A stretch of 64,000 nt of DNA from Clostridia bacterium (GTDB taxonomy: Bacteria; Bacillota; Clostridia; Oscillospirales; CAG-272): the NCBI GenBank assembly GCA_017504625.1, contig JAFVQU010000011.1, positions 90,452 to 154,451 on the forward strand, read 5' to 3'. Position numbers and translations under genes: made by a program. The notes under the pieces are model-generated. The model did not search any database. It was not told the DNA's origin and saw nothing but the letters and a program-made list of their open reading frames with translations. Shown here one piece after another: positions 60,909-64,000 of the stretch (positions are counted from its first letter, which is position 1; each line of letters starts with the position of its first letter).

Positions 60909-60934
60909 CCCCCCACTCCCGAGGGAGTGGGGGG
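60909..60934 (-). terminator. CCCCACTCC-type terminator, copy 3 of 3
   Basis: CCCCCCACTCC/GGAGTGGGGGG after the 256-aa lipoprotein gene. Confidence 0.8.
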
Positions 60935-60941
60935 ACAATGC

Positions 60942-61712
60942 CTAATTATCATTCAACAAATTCTTTAATTGTTCCTGGCATTGAGATATATCTTCAATTT
61001 TTACACATGAATAACCTTTGCCTGTCTGTTCCGCTTCTGAACAGAAAACAACTAAATAGCATTCTGGGGCTGAATCATGGATATCGCCATAAATTGAACG
61101 GCAAAATAAATATACTCTTTTTCCGTTTGAAAATTGCGTTAGTGGATCAGAGAAAACACCATTATCATCACCGAACAGTTCGACAGCAATCTTTTTCCTT
61201 GCTGTCTCATCAATAAAATGTGAATCAACATCACATGAGCAAGCTCCTTTAGTAGTTAACTTATTAACCTTTATTTTTTCTCCCCAGTCGTTTGCTCGCT
61301 TCAATTCCAATATTTGCTCATCAGAAAAGAAAGCGTAAGCAACGGTGTCGGTAACATCAAAATATTTAGTATAACAGCATATAACATTATTATACTCGTA
61401 ATATGAAACATCGGTATCACTGCTTGATTGCGAAACAAGAAGCGCCGCTATATATTCATTTCCCGCATATGGTACCCACGCACGCGTTCTTATAAAATAT
61501 AAATTTCTTCCATATTCATCTGTCTCTAAAACATATATTTGATCCATTTCCCCGGATCTCATTCCCAAAATTGAGTTGTTTGCCGCAGTGTATAAGGATA
61601 TATTATCTCCACGATATGCATATGTAGGGGGATCACAACTTATCAAATTACAGATTAGAACAAGTATGAGTATCAGAAAATAAATTTTATTTTTCACGCT
61701 GATTTTCTCCAT
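60942..61712 (-). CDS. Lipoprotein overlapping RHS tip 3, probable immunity protein
   Basis: 256 aa. Signal anchor (IYFLILILVLICNLISC, lipobox LISC) and an acidic mature domain of unknown family. It overlaps the end of RHS tip 3 by 26 nt, the strongest coupling seen among these modules. A lipidated immunity protein facing outward would suit a secreted peptidase toxin. Confidence 0.75.
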   Translation of the reverse strand: MEKISVKNKIYFLILILVLICNLISCDPPTYAYRGDNISLYTAANNSILGMRSGEMDQIYVLETDEYGRNLYFIRTRAWVPYAGNEYIAALLVSQSSSDTDVSYYEYNNVICCYTKYFDVTDTVAYAFFSDEQILELKRANDWGEKIKVNKLTTKGACSCDVDSHFIDETARKKIAVELFGDDNGVFSDPLTQFSNGKRVYLFCRSIYGDIHDSAPECYLVVFCSEAEQTGKGYSCVKIEDISQCQEQLKNLLNDN

Positions 61713-62541
61713 TTAATCCAACTGATAATACAGCAGGTTGCATATACTGGTTTATAAAATTATGAATGTTATATATGTCTTTTATATAGGTATTTATTAT
61801 AAAAGATTTTCCTTGTCCTCCATCCGTGTAGGCATATCCCGCTCGTTGAACATCACCTAAAATGTCTGCAGATGCTTCATATGGTAAAGAATAATATTTA
61901 TCATAAGGGACATGTCCTGAATTAACAGATGGAATAGCTACATATTGTATATATCTACGCAATCCGAGAAGTTGTAATTGTATATAATGTCCATATTCAT
62001 GTTTCACCGTGTTTATGTCTGTTTCATTTTTATTTAAAAACATAATAACAAACGATGCTGATCTTCCATCCGTAAAAGCCCAATCTTCCCGAATGACCAA
62101 TTGACATTTATATGCAGAGAAATAATTAGACTTCAACACCTTTTCTTCATCATTATTATTCCAGTCAAAATTTTGCATATCAAACTTTACATCATTTGCG
62201 ATTGTTATCATTGGCTCAATAACATTTTCTTCAGCCCAGTCCTTGACATCTTTGTATGTATTGACAACAATTTCTTTTGCATCATTGTAAGTGTCAACAA
62301 CTGCATCTTTTACTTCATGATATGCTTCAACTACGGGATCAACGATTTTTTCATCAACCCAATTTGTGAAACTGTTCCAAGCTCCTTTCAAACTCCAAAG
62401 TCCAAAAGGATCTACGAAAGAAACTGGGTTACCATTTGCATAAGCAAATCTATTGAGTGTGATTGCATTGGAAAGTTTTCCAGCAACGATATCCGCATTG
62501 ATGAATCGCTTCATGTCGGGCGAATAGTAACGCGCTCTCAT
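61687..62541 (-). CDS. Displaced RHS tip cassette 3, zinc-peptidase-like toxin end
   Basis: RHS core end (MRARYYSPDMKRF...DPFGL), then an amphipathic repeat-like helix region (EAYHEVKDAVVDTYNDAKEI), then a zincin motif HEYGH with a downstream Glu in LPYEASAD, the arrangement of gluzincin metallopeptidases. Homology to RHS cores continues upstream to about 62680, where TAA precedes it in-frame. It probably cleaves a protein in the target cell. Confidence 0.85.
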   Translation of the reverse strand: MRARYYSPDMKRFINADIVAGKLSNAITLNRFAYANGNPVSFVDPFGLWSLKGAWNSFTNWVDEKIVDPVVEAYHEVKDAVVDTYNDAKEIVVNTYKDVKDWAEENVIEPMITIANDVKFDMQNFDWNNNDEEKVLKSNYFSAYKCQLVIREDWAFTDGRSASFVIMFLNKNETDINTVKHEYGHYIQLQLLGLRRYIQYVAIPSVNSGHVPYDKYYSLPYEASADILGDVQRAGYAYTDGGQGKSFIINTYIKDIYNIHNFINQYMQPAVLSVGLNGENQREK

Positions 62542-62679
62542 ATAGATGAGGCCGTTCTTATCGGTGATTACGCCGTCGCGTCCGTTATAGCCGAAGATGA
62601 TAAAGCTTGTACCTGTTCGGTCGATCAGCTTACCATAGGTATCGTATGTAAAGGTGTCGGTTATGTTGCCATCGCTGTT
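62400..62679 (-). repeat. Repeated RHS core DNA shared by tips 1-4
   Basis: A block of about 280 bp at 62400-62679 recurs at about 56460-56745, 58655-58933 and 63740-64000. It encodes the end of the RHS core. Tips 3 and 4 are almost identical here. The block is long enough for homologous recombination between tips. Confidence 0.85.
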
Positions 62680-62707
62680 TTAAGGAGTAGCTATTTTGAG
62701 TACGGGC

Positions 62708-63010
62708 CTATTTTATCATATGAATAGGGATAAAGTACTGTATTGTGAAATATCCTATAACAAAAACAAAAATTATCAACCACAGTGGGATATGTATTGT
62801 TGTATAATTATTTAATAAGTATCCAATAATTCCCAAAGATATTCCATAAAGTAATTTTATTAATATCGCAACAAAAAAATTGACTCTAAAACTATGTTCA
62901 CAATAAATACATTTTATCTCATAGGTGTATTTCCCAAACTTTTCAAACGCTGGGATTCCATGTTTCTTACAGTAGGGGCATCTACTATATAAAAACTTGT
63001 TTTCTTTCAT
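62708..63010 (-). CDS. Small zinc-ribbon membrane protein following RHS tip 4, possible immunity
   Basis: 100 aa. CPYCKK and CIYCEH form an N-terminal zinc ribbon, followed by two membrane helices (FFVAILIKLLYGISLGIIGYLL and IPLWLIIFVFVIGYFTIQYF). It starts 4 bp after RHS tip 4. A membrane immunity protein would suggest a membrane-acting toxin, but this is an inference. Confidence 0.65.
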   Translation of the reverse strand: MKENKFLYSRCPYCKKHGIPAFEKFGKYTYEIKCIYCEHSFRVNFFVAILIKLLYGISLGIIGYLLNNYTTIHIPLWLIIFVFVIGYFTIQYFIPIHMIK

Positions 63011-63013
63011 ACT

Positions 63014-63883
63014 CTACTCCTTTGACTCGTGTATAATAACCTGACATCCCCCTCCTAAAGTTTCCGGTGATGCAATAAATGGTGTTTCTTTATCAAAATT
63101 TAAATTTTCATCAACTATTGCATCTACCCTTAAATTTACCCTTTCCCTAGTTTTAACACTAACAATAATATATGTTTGCTGTTTATCACTTGAATTCCAA
63201 TTATATATCGTTTCCCCAAAATTAAATATTGTTAGAATGTCGGAAAAGGTTCCTAACGATTTCGAAAGTTCTGAAAAACCAAGAATATTCTTGCCAAATG
63301 ATTGTGAAGCTTTTGAAGTGAAAATTGATGTTCCTATATCTGCAAAAAGGGAAACAACGTCCAAAGTAGTTCGGTTCTCATTGCTATAATACTCATCTAT
63401 ACCATGTATAATATCCAATATGGGAACAATTGACATTATTTCGTCATACAGTTCATGGCTTGATGTATTATAATTGGGGAAAATCTCTATTGTGATTTCA
63501 ATACAATTGTGTAGGATATTGGGTAAATCTTCCTTGTTTTTAATAGAGTCCTCTATTTCTTTACAAGCAATGTTTAAGCATTCACATAAATAATAATAAT
63601 CGGGACCTCTCACATTAACTATATGGGATGCAAAATCTTTCTGCAAGACTATTAAAGACTTTAGTATTAGGTCTTCATATCCTATATATGATTTGTTTTC
63701 TTTATTATTCTCTGATACAGCTGTTTTATCATCCGCGGTCAATCCAAACGGGTCGACAAAAGAAACAGGGTTGCCGTTAGCATAAGCAAATCTATTGAGT
63801 GTGATTGCATTGGAAAGTTTTCCAGCAACGATATCCGCATTGATGAATCGCTTCATGTCGGGCGAATAGTAACGCGCTCTCAT
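63014..63883 (-). CDS. Displaced RHS tip cassette 4, unknown toxin end
   Basis: RHS core end (MRARYYSPDMKRF...DPFGLT) followed by about 240 residues without a recognised motif. A Ser/Gly-rich central segment (SLFADIGTSIFTSKASQSFGKNILG) could be membrane-active. The RHS homology continues upstream to the window end, so whether this is a tip or the end of a complete RHS gene cannot be seen. Its core is nearly identical in DNA to that of tip 3. Confidence 0.8.
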   Translation of the reverse strand: MRARYYSPDMKRFINADIVAGKLSNAITLNRFAYANGNPVSFVDPFGLTADDKTAVSENNKENKSYIGYEDLILKSLIVLQKDFASHIVNVRGPDYYYLCECLNIACKEIEDSIKNKEDLPNILHNCIEITIEIFPNYNTSSHELYDEIMSIVPILDIIHGIDEYYSNENRTTLDVVSLFADIGTSIFTSKASQSFGKNILGFSELSKSLGTFSDILTIFNFGETIYNWNSSDKQQTYIIVSVKTRERVNLRVDAIVDENLNFDKETPFIASPETLGGGCQVIIHESKE

Positions 63884-64000
63884 ATAGATGAGGCCGTTCT
63901 TATCGGTGATTACGCCGTCTCGTCCGTTGTAGCCGAAGATTACGAAGCTTGTACCTGTTCGGTCGATCAGCTTACCATAGGTATCGTATGTAAAGGTGTC

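Overview
The window looks like chromosomal DNA from a spore-forming, glycan-degrading member of the Clostridia, probably a gut commensal. The evidence is a cotJC spore-coat gene fragment, strong AGGAGG-type ribosome binding sites, a block of glycoside hydrolases with AraC regulators, a glycyl radical enzyme with its activase, and TndX-like large serine recombinases. No rRNA gene, intact canonical tRNA gene or CRISPR array is visible.

Layout. 1-4.7 kb: a capE-capF-capG set for UDP-N-acetyl-L-fucosamine, with a nucleotidyltransferase-like gene in the middle. 4.9-13.2 kb: three WYL-domain regulators, two unknown small proteins, an AAA ATPase, about 1.25 kb of RNA with no plausible gene, and a TROVE/DUF2828-type vWA protein (Ro60-like). 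13.2-14.3 kb: an unknown protein and a MazG/PRA-PH-like pyrophosphohydrolase. 14.5-30.5 kb: a carbohydrate region (AraC regulators, DUF5107-TPR protein, GH39-like, SASA esterase, GH110-like, glycyl radical enzyme with activase, GH127, GH2). 30.6-49.7 kb: a large-serine-recombinase element that interrupts cotJC. It carries a DnaD-like protein beside 60-bp tandem repeats, Fic, a type I restriction-modification locus with embedded extra genes (a 3-TM protein, AbiH, another membrane protein), a macro domain / vWA / ADP-ribosylglycohydrolase trio and a DUF4143 ATPase. 49.8-53.4 kb: an AspT-like transporter, a membrane metallophosphoesterase, holin-like and XhlA-like small proteins and an HTH regulator, all on the minus strand. 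53.7-64 kb, minus strand: a run of four displaced RHS tip cassettes with different toxin ends, each followed by candidate immunity genes and broken by a second serine recombinase.

The strongest candidate for an undescribed system is at about 4.9-13.1 kb. Upstream of the TROVE-like gene is a chain of at least 14 stem-loop RNAs with almost no spacing. Eight share one frame: a closing helix AAGRYRCN.../...CTTG whose sequence changes while pairing is kept, and an internal 5' motif ACAGCAA. Many units carry an exact seven-base anticodon-type loop on a 4-6 bp stem, each with a different anticodon (CAT, GTT, TCT, TGA, AAG, TCG, GAA, AGA, and two Ala-type CGC/TGC). One unit is close to a tRNA-Phe body without its acceptor stem. 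The array and the AAA gene have near-identical promoters. I read this as a multi-unit, Y-RNA-like, tRNA-mimic array that works with the TROVE protein under WYL control. A decoy or sensor for tRNA-targeting damage is an inference only.
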